Source: Rhizomys pruinosus (lineage: Eukaryota > Chordata > Mammalia > Rodentia > Spalacidae). From it: 64,000 bases of DNA. The position numbers were made by a program, and so were the translations under genes. Shown here piece by piece: positions 33,616 through 46,238 of the stretch; positions within the stretch are counted from its first letter, which is position 1, and every line of letters starts with the position of its first letter. The notes under the pieces are model-generated. The model was given only the letters and a program-made list of their open reading frames with translations. It made no database searches and had not been told where the DNA came from. Location of the stretch: positions 2,110,239-2,174,238 of the forward strand of contig VZQC01013287.1 in NCBI GenBank assembly GCA_009823505.1. The letters run 5' to 3'.

Positions 33616-35925
33616 AAAAACAAAAATAAGATGATGTTTGGGTTTGTGGGTGGTTGTGCATCTCAGGGGAAAGACAGAGTGAAAGGTAAAGAAGACAATG
33701 TTTGCACCTGTGGTTGTAAGGTTTTTTTTTTTATTTCAACAGGATTTCTTTTCTTTAATATATCTCTTCTCAGGTTTTCACTAAACTCACACTTCCCCAT
33801 CAGCAATGCAACAACACAGAGGACCATGGAGCCTCTTCTTGGTGTCCTCTCCAAGTGCTGTGGCTATCACTCTGCCCACTGAAAATCTCATTGCTAAGTT
33901 TTATAGTGTATTTCCCCTTTCTGAACCTCACATTCCTTCTAAATCTCACTTCTCTAGAAGGGAGTATGTCTGCTCACAGGATAAAATGAAACCAAGAGAA
34001 GACAGACATTTTCTTAACATCTCTCTGGGTGTGCAGATAAGTGTCACCCAATAGAGCATCCGCCCAGGACGATGGAAATGCTGCATATCTTCACTGCTCA
34101 CCCTAACAGCCAGCAGCAGATGCACGACTCTTAGGCAAGTGAAATATATATTTTAAAAAAAACACGAAAAATTAAAGAATTTATTTGAGCAAACAGTAGC
34201 CCATGAAACAGACAGCAGAAAACCAATAGTGATCCAAGGCCCTAGTGAAGGGCTAGGCAGGGAAGACAGCCATAAAGGGACCCATAAGCAAGATAAAGGC
34301 AATGTTTGGTTGGTAAAAGTGGAGTAATCGACTGTATTTGGGTCAGTCCAATGGACAGTTAGAGATTTGTTAACAGTTTCTGGCTGGAAAAGTTTTGCCT
34401 TCCTAGAATATAATTCCATATAATGGGATGAATTTCAATATATTTATGTAGAGGCCCAGGGTGTTGGAGTGGCCTCAGTCATATAGCCTCGCAATTCATT
34501 ATGTTAACAAAATATGACTAGAACGTGACTGAGGAACATTTAAAAATCCAATGGCTATTCAAGCTTAATATTAATTAAAAATAAATAAAATTTTAAATTC
34601 AGTTCCTCACTCATACTCCCCACATCTCAACTCTAAACAGTCAGGTGGCTCTGGCTACAGTCAGCCAAGGCTGGTCTAGAGCATTCTCTTGTAGTTTTAC
34701 ATCTCCCAACCTTTGGTTGCTGCTTGTGTGTTCATTACATCCTCATTTAAAGTTGTCACAACAACTCTGGTGACAAGTGTAGGTGTATACATGACAGAGA
34801 GCAGAAGTCTTTCTACAAGGATATGCCTGCTGTTCTCATAGTTGCTTTCTTTAGTCTAGAACTCTCCTCACAAAGAAAAATTCAAAAGAAGACTTTTAAA
34901 AGTAATTACAAGCTCCTCTGAAAATGACCCCAGACTTGACTCAGTTGGTCTTAACATAAATGACAGACTGCATGAAATCCAATGGAGGGGGCTATAGGAG
35001 GGTGCAGATGGGGAGGGAGTATAAAAATGATAAGATGTTGCATATGAAATACTCCAAAACTCAATAAGAATATACAAATAATACCAATAATAATTTTAAT
35101 GACCCCAAGAAAATGACTGGGTTGTATTGACATCAATGCAGATAAACTGCTCTGAGAGTTTCTTCTTTCAGAGACATAGAAAGAAACAGCAGCATTCACA
35201 AGCTTTGCCATCAACAGTCTGTGTGTGGAAGAAGAGAAATCAAATATTCTGATTGGCTAATAAGAAGTCTGAGCAGGGACTAATGGACCATAATTCTCTG
35301 TTCTGAATTTATGAGGATCCATCATCATTTAATTAACAATATAAATATTAAAAAAACATTTTATAATAAAATTTTATAATTGTAATAAGACACCCTACAG
35401 CATGAATTATGGGGTACTAATTCCCACCCAGTTTTGTTGAAACTGGATGTGAACGAACACATTAAAATGCATACTATGTCATGCCTTAGCACTTAAAAAA
35501 TAAAGTGACAAAAAAGCATTTAACAATTCAAAGTCTTATTCCCTTAGAATATAAGCAAAGAAATTCAATGAAAATGTAATTTATTGGGTTTGAGTTTTTA
35601 TTCATTTTTCTGCTAGTAATTACATTACCCACATAAGAGACAGTTATTGAAGAGGTTCAAAATAGTTCAACTATTTTTTCTACCCCAGATTTGTAAGCTT
35701 TCATTCCTCTGCAGAGAGCCCACATTTTCCTTCCTCAATCACCTCATAATTTAAGACTGAAATAATAATAAAATATTAAGTCAGCAGAACACAAGGATCA
35801 GATTTTTCCAAAGGGCAAGCCTGCATCTTCCATGTTCACTATCGTTTATTCAGTTATCGATTACATGTGTGGACATGTAAAATGTGCTCAGTACTGGGGA
35901 ACAAACTTTACATATGTTTCCTAGT
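33616..35925. other. 2.3 kb of AT-rich unique sequence
   Basis: No gene and no SINE. The 34410-35400 part has A/T-rich stretches. Frames such as 33469-33882 (+) begin inside the B1 and are not genes. Confidence 0.4.
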
Positions 35926-36077
35926 GAAATTTACAACTATCCATGAGGTTGATGCTATTAACCCATTTTACAGGTGAGAAAATTAAAATAGAGAGGTTTA
36001 GTCAGCTGCTCACAGTCAAAGAGCTAGTACTGGTAGACAGAACACAAATTTAAGTAGTCTGCTTTCCAATTCTAGCT
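35926..36077 (+). mobile_element. MIR-type ancient SINE
   Basis: TTAACCCATTTTACAGGTGA, GAAAATTAAAATAGAGAGGT, then CTCACAGTCAAAGAGCTAGT and CAATTCTAGCTC follow the order of the MIR core and tail. Confidence 0.65.
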
Positions 36078-36084
36078 CTTTTTT

Positions 36085-37715
36085 AAGTTAATTTTTATTG
36101 ATTGCATTTCATACAACATTTCTCAATCAAATCTAGACTCATTCCCCCATCCATGCCCTTTATGTCCTCCCACCCCCACTAGAGCTCATGGACTCTGTTA
36201 TACATGTTAAGTCCCGTCTTACATCTTTTTCTCAGTCTTTTTTTATTTATTTGTTTATTTTTATATGTGTATGAGTGTACTGTCTGCATGTAGGTTTGTG
36301 CACCCGTGTCGTGCAATGCTGTGGAGGGCAGAAGAGGGTCTCGGATTCCCCTGGAACTGGAGTTCTCCTGGAATTGGAGTTACAGACAGTTCTCAGCTGC
36401 CATGTGGGTGCTGGGGATCGAACCCAGGTCCTCTGCAAGAGCAGTCGGTGCTCTTAACCGCTAGGCTATCTCTCCAGCCCCTTTCTCAGTCTTTTATAAC
36501 CTTTTCAATGCACAAGTTTACTACTTTAGTCAGTTTTTTTATTATGTTTCTCTTTCTTTTTGTTCCCTTTAATTTTATATTATTCCAAAATATGCATATA
36601 TACACTCCACACATAAATCAAAATTACAAATTCTGAAAATAAACTATAGGTTAATTCCTAAACACATTTAGAGATTCACATTTTAACAGTAAATTTGCAT
36701 GCAGGTAAAAAGAATATGAATACATATCTTCTATTCATACATGGTAATTACGATGTGTGAATACATGTGGTAGGACAATTCTAGAGCCCATTAAGAGATT
36801 CACATTGGATTAGCACAGTTGCTTTCAGATACAATGAAATATAATAAAATTGCTCAGTTTGCCTGCCAACTGGGGAGTTGGTGTTAGCATCCATAAATGA
36901 GGGAAACCATTTGCCTTTTTTTTTTTTTCTGGGACTGTGTTACTTCACTTAGCATAATGGCTTCAAGTTCCATCATTTACCAGCAAAGCTCATGATGTCA
37001 TCTTTCTTTACTGCTGCATAGAACTCCATTGTGTAGATGTACCACATTTTTGTTATCCAGTCATCAGTTGAGGGGCATTTGGGTTGGTTCCAGCTCTCTG
37101 CTATTATGAAGAGAGCTGCAATAAACATAGCTGTACATGTATCTTTGCAGTAGGATGTGTCTTGTGGGTATATACCCAGGAATGGTATGGCTGGGTCAAG
37201 TGGTAGGCTCATTTTGAGTTTTTTAAGTGTTCTCCACACTGCTTTCCACAGTGATTGAACCAGTTTACGTTCCCACTAGCAGTGGATGACTATTCCCGTT
37301 TCCCCACAGCCTCTCCAGCATTTGGTGTCTTTTGTTTTCTTAATCTTGGCTAGTCTTATTAGAATGAGATGATACCTTAGTGTGGTTTTAATTTGTATTT
37401 CCTTAATTATTAATGATGTTGAACACTTTTAAGATGTTTCTCAGCCATCTTTACTTCCTTACTGATGAAGTCTCTGTTCATCTCTTTACTCCATCTTTTG
37501 AGTAGGTCATTTGTTTTTTTACTTCTTGGTTTTTTAAGTAGCTTATATATTCTGGATGTTAATGCTCTGTCAGATGTATCAGTGGTGAAGGTTTCCTCCT
37601 ACTCTGTGAGTTTTCTCTTCACTTCCTTGATTGTTTCTTTAGCTGTACAAAAGCTTTTGAGTTTGATGAGGTCCCACTTGTCAGCTGTTGTCCTTATTTC
37701 CTGTGCAGCTGCTGA
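36085..37715 (-). mobile_element. L1, 5'-truncated, short-type 3'UTR, minus orientation
   Basis: Read on the minus strand, the C-terminal part of ORF2 can be recognised (36973-37239: MWRTLKKLKM and KCPSTDDWITKMWYIYTMEF), with upstream ORF2 remnants to about 37715. The 3'UTR, without the nested B2, is only about 0.65 kb and lacks the extra ~1.2 kb of the copies at 9.5, 18.5 and 47.4 kb. The terminal 3' end matches those at 9454 and 46224. A B2 interrupts it at 36242-36481. The frame is broken. Confidence 0.9.
36242..36481 (-). mobile_element. B2 SINE, minus orientation, with 14-bp TSD, inside an L1 3'UTR
   Basis: T-rich end, GTGTCGTGCAATGCTGTGG, then CTAGGCTATCTCTCCAGCCC. The TSD TTTCTCAGTCTTTT lies at 36228-36241 and 36482-36495. 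Confidence 0.93.
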
Positions 37716-39349
37716 ATTCTTTACTCTCTACCCACAAGGTAACTTGAGAAATTAACCCAGTGGGCACATAAGGGAGGTGAAAGACCATGAGCAACTCAGT
37801 TCTTGATAGCAGGATTTATTTGAAAGTCTTTGCCAAAAAATAAAAAAGATTTAAAATTTGACATAATGAGGCAATTCTCAGGGTCTGGCAACCCCTCAGG
37901 GCAGAATAAAGGCTCAGAAAATTATCTGAAACTATAACCAGAAGCTCCTTTTGCTTCTAATTAAGGAGACAAGAAAAATCAGGTTCTAAAGATCATAAGC
38001 TGCTTCAGTACAGTCATGAGGAAGAACACATGTCCTCAGGGGTCCACTCAGGTTTACAGCAATGAGGTTCCAGAGAACTGGAACGAGAATAGAAAACACT
38101 AGCAATAGTCTGAACAAGCTGACCTGGCAATGCAGAGAGAAAGCCATTGAGACCAGTATGGACAGATGACATGGAAATCCAGTCTCTAAGGTCCAGGGCT
38201 CCAAAGCATGAGAGGATTAGCTGTGGTGATCTATGGGATCGAGGAAGGAATACCTCTAAGAGGGCTCACAACACCCCCACCCTCATTCCTACTCAGCCAC
38301 TCTGTCCTTTTTGGGTTTGGGACTTGATTCCCTCCTTTTACTAAATACTTATGCTAATTTCTGACTTTTTCTTTCAATTTCTGACTGTGCTTCATTCATA
38401 GATATTGTTGATCATACAGTACTTGGGTTTTGTTATAGTAACAAAGTTTGGACTTTTAATAAAATTTTATTTCATTTCTGAAATGCCAAGAGGTTGTCAA
38501 TTGATTATGCTTAACACACATCCTAAACCTGTATATATCTATGAAAAAAATCTATTTAAGGTCCATGCATTTTCAAGACCCTAACAAATTCTCTTCAATG
38601 AGGGGTTTAAATATTTGTTCTAGCCAATCACTGATGAGTAGATCAGGAGAATACTCTTAACCTGAAGTAAGTCATAAAAGAATTATTTGGTTTTCCTTTG
38701 GTTATAAGAGTCTCATTCAAGAAAGGTTTTTCCCTTTCCTTGAGAGGTGACGAATTTTAACAAATTGGCCTTGCACGTGCCCTGTTCATTGCCACTAGAT
38801 AATAATACCCTTTTGCTCACTTGTCACATTTTTACAAAACTGTCCACAAAAATATTTATTTTTGCCTGGGTCTTTGGTTCTTCACTCCGAAGCTTCAATT
38901 TGTTATGCTTTCTCTTGTTAATCTGTCTTTTGTTAGAGAGGCCTCAGCCATAAACCTTGCAAGGAGTAAAGAAAAGAAGCATTTCTTTTTTTCACCCACG
39001 TGACCAAGGAAGAGAAGCATACCCCACCTCAACAGTCTGAAGTATTCATGGGAAAGTGCTCATGCCAAAGGAAGTTAAGTGAGAGCTCTAGGGTCAGTCA
39101 TGTGATGAAACTCAAATGTGGGTTGTGAGACTGTGTAAATACCCAAACCCTTATATAATCACAACCAGGTGACTCTCCGCCATTGGCCACACACTGCTGG
39201 AAGTATTGAATTTTCCTGTCACAAACCTGCTGCTCAGTTCACGGTCTGAATACCCCCTCACCCTCCACTGCACGTTAATTTGTTGCTTATCTTATCGGCA
39301 CAGCCTGTACCCGACAAAACTGTCTTTAACAATTTAAATCAAGGTCTTT
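37716..39349. other. Unassigned sequence, no gene seen
   Basis: Parts look like decayed LTR or L1 sequence but I cannot assign them. No frame of interest. Confidence 0.35.
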
Positions 39350-39570
39350 TGCATTTTTTGTTGTTTGTTTTAAACTAACATATAAAGTAATGAGTTTCAT
39401 TGTGGTATTTTCATGCTTGTTTTGGTGGCCCTCCTCTGCCCCCCCAGGTCCTCTCCTCCCCTCAGTGACCCCCATTCTGCTCTCACATTATTAATACTTG
39501 AACTCTATAACCTTTTTCCTCTCCGCACTTGTCTTTTTCCCCTTTCATGGTCCCCTGTCTAATTTCATGA

Positions 39571-39626
<56 letters not shown>

Positions 39627-39775
39627 GGAAAATTAAAATGTAGGATCTGCAAATGAGAGAAAATATGCAGTGTTTGTCTTTCTGAACCTGGCTGATTTCA
39701 CTTAACGTCATAATTTCCAGTCTCATCCATTTTCCTGCGAATGTTATGATTTCATTTTTCCTTACTGTTTCATGC
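39350..39775 (-). mobile_element. Old L1 3' region, minus orientation, with a (CT)24 tract
   Basis: Antisense L1 words: ATAAAGTAATGAGTTTCATT, CTGAACCTGGCTGATTTCAC and CTCATCCATTTTCCTGCGAA. An uninterrupted CT run occupies 39577-39624. Confidence 0.7.
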
Positions 39776-39779
39776 TTTT

Positions 39780-40190
39780 TTGACTAGGCTCAACCTTGGG
39801 CTTTCCCCTCTATCCCTGTGGAATCCAGTTCAAGCAAGAATCTTACTGGGTGAGTTTAATGCAGTCTCCTACTGTCCCGTTTGACCACTCACTGTAGCTT
39901 GTCACTCTGGAGAATTTTGGCAAGAATACTATATTTTTTAAAAGCCCCTGTCACTGGTATTTTCTCTTATTATTTTCTGATTTCAGACTCTTAGTCTGTG
40001 CTTTGTTTATAAATCTCATTTCCTACTAAATTCTGGAGTTAAGCCCAACCCCTCCGCCTTTAGGACCCTTCTGCAATGGTCCCTGTACTATGGCCTCCCC
40101 TTGAATAAATTCTGCCTTACTTTCTCTAACAAATATCCTTGAGCATGTGTTTCCTTGACATCGCTGAGTATCCAGCTATACCCAAAATAT
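39780..40190 (+). mobile_element. Possible solo LTR remnant
   Basis: A run of CCTCCCCTTGAATAAATTCT (poly(A) signal near 40104) followed by a short T/C-rich end is organised like an LTR R-U5. No internal retroviral genes are present and the family is not identified. Confidence 0.35.
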
Positions 40191-40649
40191 TAAATTGCTG
40201 CTGAATGGATGGCGTGTCAGTAGAGAATATTTCCTCTGACAGTGCTTACATGCTGTTGTATTCTTAATCAGGCAAACACTAGCGTTCACAGGGATGATCA
40301 AAGAAAATCCAAAACCACATAAAATACAGCATGAAAAATGTACTGAACATCCTAAAACTCAACATACAGTTGCACCCCAACTTCCAGTCTATCATCTGCT
40401 CTAACTTGTGCATGCCTCTGCTGTTATGAGCATATTTCATCTCACTTATGACTAAACTGCTGCCATGGTTAAAATGTTTGTGTTCCCCAAAATCACAAGT
40501 TGCAACTTGATCCCCAATGTGCTAATATCAACAAGTAAGACCTGTAGGAGTGAGTTCTGTGGCTACAACCCTCACTTATGAGATTATCGTCCCATAACAG
40601 ATATCTTCACTTACAGATGCTTAGTAACTTTTATGTTTCATATATTTTA
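40191..40649. other. Unique sequence
   Basis: No gene or named repeat. Confidence 0.4.
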
Positions 40650-40907
40650 TTTTTTTATTTTTTAAATTTTTTTTTTTTTTATTTCAGTATGTGTATCAAT
40701 GTACTGTCTGTATGCAGGTTTGTGCACCCGTGTCGTGCAATGCCGCGGAGGTCAGAAGAGGGTCTCGGATTCCCCTGGAACTGGAGTTCTCCTGGAATTG
40801 GAGTTTCAGACGGCTCTCGGCCGCCATGTGGGTGCTGGGGATCGAACCCGGGTCCTCTGTAAGAGCGGTCGGCGCTCTTAACCGCTAGGCCATCTCTCCA
40901 GCCCCAG
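40650..40907 (-). mobile_element. B2 SINE, young type, minus orientation, with 17-bp TSD
   Basis: T-rich tail, GTGTCGTGCAATGCCGCGG, then GCTAGGCCATCTCTCCAGCC. The perfect TSD ATGTTTCATATATTTTA lies at 40633-40649 and 40908-40924. Confidence 0.97.
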
Positions 40908-40966
40908 ATGTTTCATATATTTTAACCAGGAGTATATAATCATGTAAAATAAGAAAAATGTTTCTA

Positions 40967-41040
40967 TTGATTTAAAATAAACACAAGTAGCACAGATTTT
41001 TAATTGATTTAAAATAAACACAAGTAGCACAGATTTTTAA
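40967..41040. repeat. Perfect 37-bp tandem duplication
   Basis: The unit starts TTGATTTAAAATAAACACAA and continues GTAGCACAGATTTTTAA. Copies at 40967-41003 and 41004-41040 are identical, so the duplication is very recent or a sequencing/assembly artefact. Confidence 0.97.
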
Positions 41041-41209
41041 AAAGTGCCTTGCTTGGTCTGCTCTATGAAGATACAGCAGGAGACGACATTTACCAGGCGG
41101 AACCCAGCCGTTGCCAGATACCAGATCACTAATGTCTGGATCCTGGACTTCCCAGGCTCTAAAACTGTGGCAAAAAGTCATTATTTATCAATTAGCCATT
41201 CTAAGGTAT

Positions 41210-42090
41210 TTTTATTAATTTTATAAGTTAACATAGAAAGTAGTGGGTTTCATTATGACATCATATTTATTACAATGTATTCTTCTAAGTTGTTTTTGTA
41301 ATAGAAGCCAAAATGTAGTATGAAAATCACCTTCATATTTCCTTGTTTTATCATAACCCCACAAGACTGGGTTCTGACAGTAGACTCATGATGGTCCATG
41401 TTTTTAATTTTAACTTTTTTACATTTGAGAATTTCACCCCTGAGCATCGTCTCTGTCCCTCCCTGCAGCTCCCGAATGTCCTTCTGCTCCCTCTCTATTT
41501 CCTATCTTCTTCTTCGATTATTGTTACATATAGATACATTTATAAATATACATCATATATAATGCACGTATATATTTAATGGTGCTCATGTGCACAAGTG
41601 TTTAGGGCTGCCCATTGGGGATTGGGAGTTAATCCCTGGAGAGAACTGATCCTCCCTCCCTCATCAGTTATGGACTGCCTGTAGGTCTTCATCTTGAGGT
41701 AGGACCCTGTGAAATTCCCCACATCCACCCCATGTCCACTGGTTTTGTCATTATGCAGATCTTGTTAGATTATTATGCTGTGGAGATTTTACTGGTGTAG
41801 CTTCCCTGTCATGACTAGAACGTCTTAAGTAGCAGCAGGTGTCTTATCCCTGTGGCTCTTACACTCTCTCGCTACTCTCCCTCATCCACGATGTTCGCTG
41901 AGGCTTAGCAATAGAGGCTGCCTTTTGGATGTGTCACTTAGGGCTGAGCACCTCACAGTTACATATTCTCTTGCACTTGTAGAACTTTCTCTGATGAGTG
42001 GTGAAAGGTACACTTGTCTATAATAAATATAAGGATATGTATTTAGAATATAATAGGAGATGACATTGGTCTAGGTAAATGACAGAATCC
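41210..42090 (-). mobile_element. Rodent L1 (Lx-like) 3'UTR, minus orientation
   Basis: ATAGAAAGTAGTGGGTTTCA, then CTGCCTGTAGGTCTTCATCT, and late ACTTTCTCTGATGAGTGGTG recall Lx-type 3'UTR in antisense. The late part is also similar to 12160-12260. It contains AT-rich low-complexity sequence near 41520-41580. Confidence 0.6.
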
Positions 42091-42895
42091 AAAGAGATAT
42101 GTAGTATTTAATAAGCCCACTGAAAAATACACACATAATATAAATGTGCATGTGTATAGCTGAAGGTCATATAACAAAAATTACAGTATCATAGTATCAG
42201 TCAAGAGAAGCCTCCCTTCAAGTTGCTGGTCAGCGTAGTCCAGGAGACTCCCCAAATAATACAGCCTATTGCCACTGCCCTTGATTGCATGCCAGAACTT
42301 GAAGGTAAGACCCTACTGCTGAAGACAGGACATACTACAGACACAGGACTTGGAGCAACTGAGCTGAAACTGACCTGGAAGTATGGAAAGATACTATGTA
42401 AACTTCAAAGGGAGAAAAACAACCCATGATCCTAGCCTGCTGCAAAGCCTATGAACCACGACAATGACGGGCCCAGCAAACTATCTCTAGTAAAGGCAAT
42501 TTTACCTTGGGAACAAGCAACTATCTAATTGGACTTAAGGCCTGCTCAGTGGGAAGGAACTTACGTGTGGTGCTTGACTAAGAACACATGGCTGGAGATG
42601 TCATAGACCCTAGAGTAAAGCCTACTTTTTCTGGCCCAAACTTTAAGCTAGCTGCAATAATAGAATGACTATCTCTTTTCACTATGACTTGATATAGTTC
42701 TTTACTCTGAAAATGATTACTAGGTTTAAGAAAAGAGGGAGGAATGGGATTATCTCAAGACCTTTGTTAATTAGAAAGTAAATCAATAATCATCAATGCT
42801 TATACAGCTGACAGTTTACCTTGGGTTGAGAAATATTTTTTCACCAGGTATGAATTCTTGAGATGGAAATTGTTTGCTATATAAAAAAACTTCAT
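42091..42895. other. Unassigned, probably decayed repeat
   Basis: No gene. The style of 42205-42430 suggests a retroelement piece that I cannot name. Confidence 0.3.
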
Positions 42896-43103
42896 GGGGC
42901 TGGAGAGATGGCTCAGCAGTTAAGAGCACAGAGGACCCGGGTTCAATTCCCAGCACCCACAGGGTGGCTAAGAACTGTCTTTAACTCCAGTTCCAGGGGA
43001 ATCCAATGCCCTCTTCTGACCTCTGCAGCATTGCATGACATGGGTGCACCTACCTACATGCAGGCAGTACACTCATACACATAAGAAGAAGAAAAAAAAA
43101 AAG
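42896..43103 (+). mobile_element. B2 SINE with a short deletion in its head
   Basis: GGGGCTGGAGAGATGGCTCA to CACATAAGAAGAAG. About 14 bases between GTTAAGAGCAC and AGAGGACCC are missing compared with the other copies. Confidence 0.93.
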
Positions 43104-43276
43104 GCCAGGCATGGTGGTGCACACCTTTAATCCTAGCACTTGGGAGGCAGAGGCAAGCGGATCTTTGCGAGTTTAAGGCCAGCCTGGTCTACGTAGCAAG
43201 TTCCAGGACAGCCAGAGCTACAGGGAGACCCCTATCTCAAAAAGAAAAAAAAAAAAAAAAAGAAAAAGAAAAAGTA
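43104..43276 (+). mobile_element. B1 SINE directly after a B2 tail
   Basis: GGCCAGGCATGGTGGTGCAC to an A-rich tail. I do not see a clear TSD for the pair or for the B1 alone. Confidence 0.93.
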
Positions 43277-43567
43277 TAATCTCCCCCATATCCTACCGAC
43301 TATAAAATGGTTATTGACTTCACAGGTTACCTAATTCCTACTTCAAATAGCTCACTGAACAGTCTATTTTCCCCATTGGCACTAAAAGTAATCGGATATC
43401 CTTTGTTCCTGTGCCTGTATGAAGTTTATTAAGTGATTGCCCCACAACTGTCTGAACAGGAAGTGTGATGCTGAGCCTTGTAAAGTCAGGAAAAAGAAAA
43501 GAATTACTGTGAGCCAGGTTTTCCATTTAACCATGCACTAAAGTAAGAACTCTGTTTACTGCACATT

Positions 43568-43767
43568 NNNNNNNNNNNNNNNNNNNNNNNNNNNNNNNNN
43601 NNNNNNNNNNNNNNNNNNNNNNNNNNNNNNNNNNNNNNNNNNNNNNNNNNNNNNNNNNNNNNNNNNNNNNNNNNNNNNNNNNNNNNNNNNNNNNNNNNNN
43701 NNNNNNNNNNNNNNNNNNNNNNNNNNNNNNNNNNNNNNNNNNNNNNNNNNNNNNNNNNNNNNNNNNN
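43568..43767. other. Assembly gap, 200 N
   Basis: Exactly 200 undetermined bases, a round number typical of a placeholder. It hides the 5' side of the split SINE that resumes at 43768. True size unknown. Confidence 0.99.
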
Positions 43768-43806
43768 CCAGGCTTGGTGGCATATGCTTGTAATTTCTGC
43801 ACTTGG
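43768..43806 (+). mobile_element. Left part of a B1/B4-like SINE split by an L1
   Basis: CCAGGCTTGGTGGCATATGC then TTGTAATTTCTGCACTTGG is a B1-like start. The same sequence continues at 46239 (GAGGCAGGGAC) after the L1 insertion. Confidence 0.8.
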
Positions 43807-46223
43807 TATTAATTGGAAAAGAAGAAGTCAAGCTATCCCTATTTGCTGATGAATATGATTGTTTACTTAAGGGATGCCTAAAAACTCCACCAGGGAAAAA
43901 CTCCTAGAAACAATTAACAGCTCTTCAGCAACAGTGGCAGGATACAAAACTAACCTTAAAAAATCAAGGCCCTTCTTTACACCAACAACAAGCAACTTGG
44001 AGAAAGAATTCAAAGAGACCTCCCACTCACAATAGCCTCAAGAAACAATCCACTCACAATAGCCTCAAAAACAATTAAAATACCTAGGAGCTAAACATAA
44101 CCAAAAGACACCAAGGATCTGCTACAAACAAAAATTTTAAACCTTTTTAAAGAAAGAAATTGAACGAAGACATCAGAAGAATTGGGAAACCTCCCCATGC
44201 TCATGGATTGGGAAAATTAACATTTAATGTAAAAATGTCCAATTTACCGAAACTCTTAATAGATTAACACAATCCTCAATCAATTAAAATCCCTAATAGT
44301 TTCTTCACAGGCTTGTATACAAAAGTCCTTAAATTCATTTGAAAAACAAAAGACCTCCGAATAGCCAAAACAAACCCTTGTGGAGTGAAAAGAGCTACAC
44401 AGGGGAATCTCTCCACGCAGACTTCAAACTATACTTACAGGGCTATAGTCATAAAACACAGCCTATGCTTACTGGCACAAAAACAGACCTTGTTGACCAA
44501 TGAGAATAAAACCGAAGATCCAAAACTGAGCACATACCAATTTCAGCCATCTTAATATTTGACAAGGGGGACAAAAGCCACCACATGGAGAAAACGGACA
44601 CATCTCAGCAAGTCGTGTTGGCAAAACTGGAATCACCACTTGTAGAAGAATGAAATTAAACCCCTACCTAACCCCTACCTCTCTCTCTGAACAAAAATCA
44701 ACTCCAAAATGGATCAAAGACCTCAAGTGAATACCTAAACCCTGAAAATAATAGAAAAAAAAAGTTGGACAGTAGACAAACAGACAATTGGCATCGGAAA
44801 AGACTTCCTAAAGCAGACCGCAGCTACGAAGAATTAAGGTCGACAATGACAAATGGAACCTCAATAAACTCAAAAGCTTCTTGATAACATCAAAAGAAAC
44901 AAGATCAAGGAAGTAAGAGAAAATCCCAAGAGTGGGAAGGAAACCTTCACCGCAGATACATCTGACAAAACATTGATTTTCAGAATAATATAAACTACTC
45001 CAAAAAACACAAAAAAATGAAAACAAATTGAAGCCACTCAATAGATGAGGCAAAGAGCCTGAACAGAGACTTCACAAGTGAGGAATTAGAGATGCTGAGA
45101 GAAACACCCTTAAGAAGTGTTCAATCGATCACTAATCATTAAGGAAGCGCAAATCAAAACCACTTTAAGATTCCATTCTTGCCTCCAATTTCAAGACTGC
45201 TAGGAATCAAGGAAAAACAAAATGATACCAAGTGCTGGAGATGGTGGGGAAAGGGGGAACATTCTCATCCACTGCTGGTGGTAATGAAACTCGTAAGATG
45301 TATGAAAGCAGTGTGGAGAACTCCTTGGCGATCTTGGAACTTGAACTTGCCCACTCCGACCCACACATACCACTCCTGGGCATGTACCCATTCAAGAACT
45401 CACCCCACTGCAGAGATACATGCACAGCGATGTTATATTTCAGGTCTCTTCACAATAACAAGGAGCTGGAACCAATCCACAAATGCACCCTCAAACTGAT
45501 GATGAGATAGAGAAAATGTATACAGTACATCTTACGACAATGCGAGTCAATGAGCAGTAAAAAAGATGACATCATGAGCTTTTCAGGAAAATGGCTGGAG
45601 TTAGAGGACATCATGCTGAGTGAAGTAACACAGTCCCAGAAAAACAAACGATGAATGGTATCCCTCATCTGTGGATGCTAGTGCCAATTACCTAGTTGTA
45701 AGTATTTCTTGTGTATGGCCCCCTGAGCTTTTGTCCAAAGCAGTTGGGAGTGATGCATATTGGAAACAACAACAACAACAAGAACAACAACAACAACAAC
45801 AGAAAGGGTTGCATCAAAGAACTGACTGAAACAATGAACTTCTGCTCAAAACAGTCAATTTCCTCGTGGAGAATATTGAGAAAGACCGAGAAAGAAATGA
45901 AAGTGGCCTAGCGGTTAAGAGCGCTGACCCCTCTTACAGAGGACCCGGGTTCGATCCCCAGCACCCACATGGCGGCCGAGAACCGTCTGAAACTCCAATT
46001 CCAGGGGAATCCGACACCCTCTTCTGATCTCCGCTGCATTGCACGACACGGGTGCACAGACCTGCATGCAGACAGTACATTCATACACATAAAGAAATTA
46101 AAAAAAAAAAAGAAATGAAAAGCATGTTTGGCAGAATGCATGAGCCCTGGTGGGGTGGGGGATTGGGGGGTGACATGGGTCTAGAGTTGTTAAAAAAATA
46201 AAAATAAATTTATGTAAAAAAAA
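43807..46223 (+). mobile_element. 5'-truncated L1 with 15-bp TSD
   Basis: It starts in the reverse transcriptase part of ORF2; the catalytic-motif region reads Phe-Ala-Asp-Glu, so the second Asp is lost. It runs through decayed ORF2, the C-terminal end (about 45430-45660), a short-type 3'UTR with (AAC)n at 45766-45800, and an A-tail. The perfect TSD AATTTCTGCACTTGG lies at 43792-43806 and 46224-46238. A B2 lies inside at 45903-46108. Many stops; not functional. Confidence 0.93.
45903..46108 (+). mobile_element. B2 SINE lacking its first ~13 nt, with 12-bp TSD, inside the L1
   Basis: It begins TGGCCTAGCGGTTAAGAGCG directly after the TSD, so GGGGCTGGAGAG is absent. The perfect TSD AAAGAAATGAAA lies at 45891-45902 and 46109-46120. 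The TSD shows the 5' truncation occurred at insertion. Confidence 0.95.
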
Positions 46224-46238
46224 AATTTCTGCACTTGG

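Noticed and set aside
36973..37239. L1 ORF2 C-terminal frame as a gene
   Set aside because: It is a short remnant of a 5'-truncated transposon, annotated as part of the L1.
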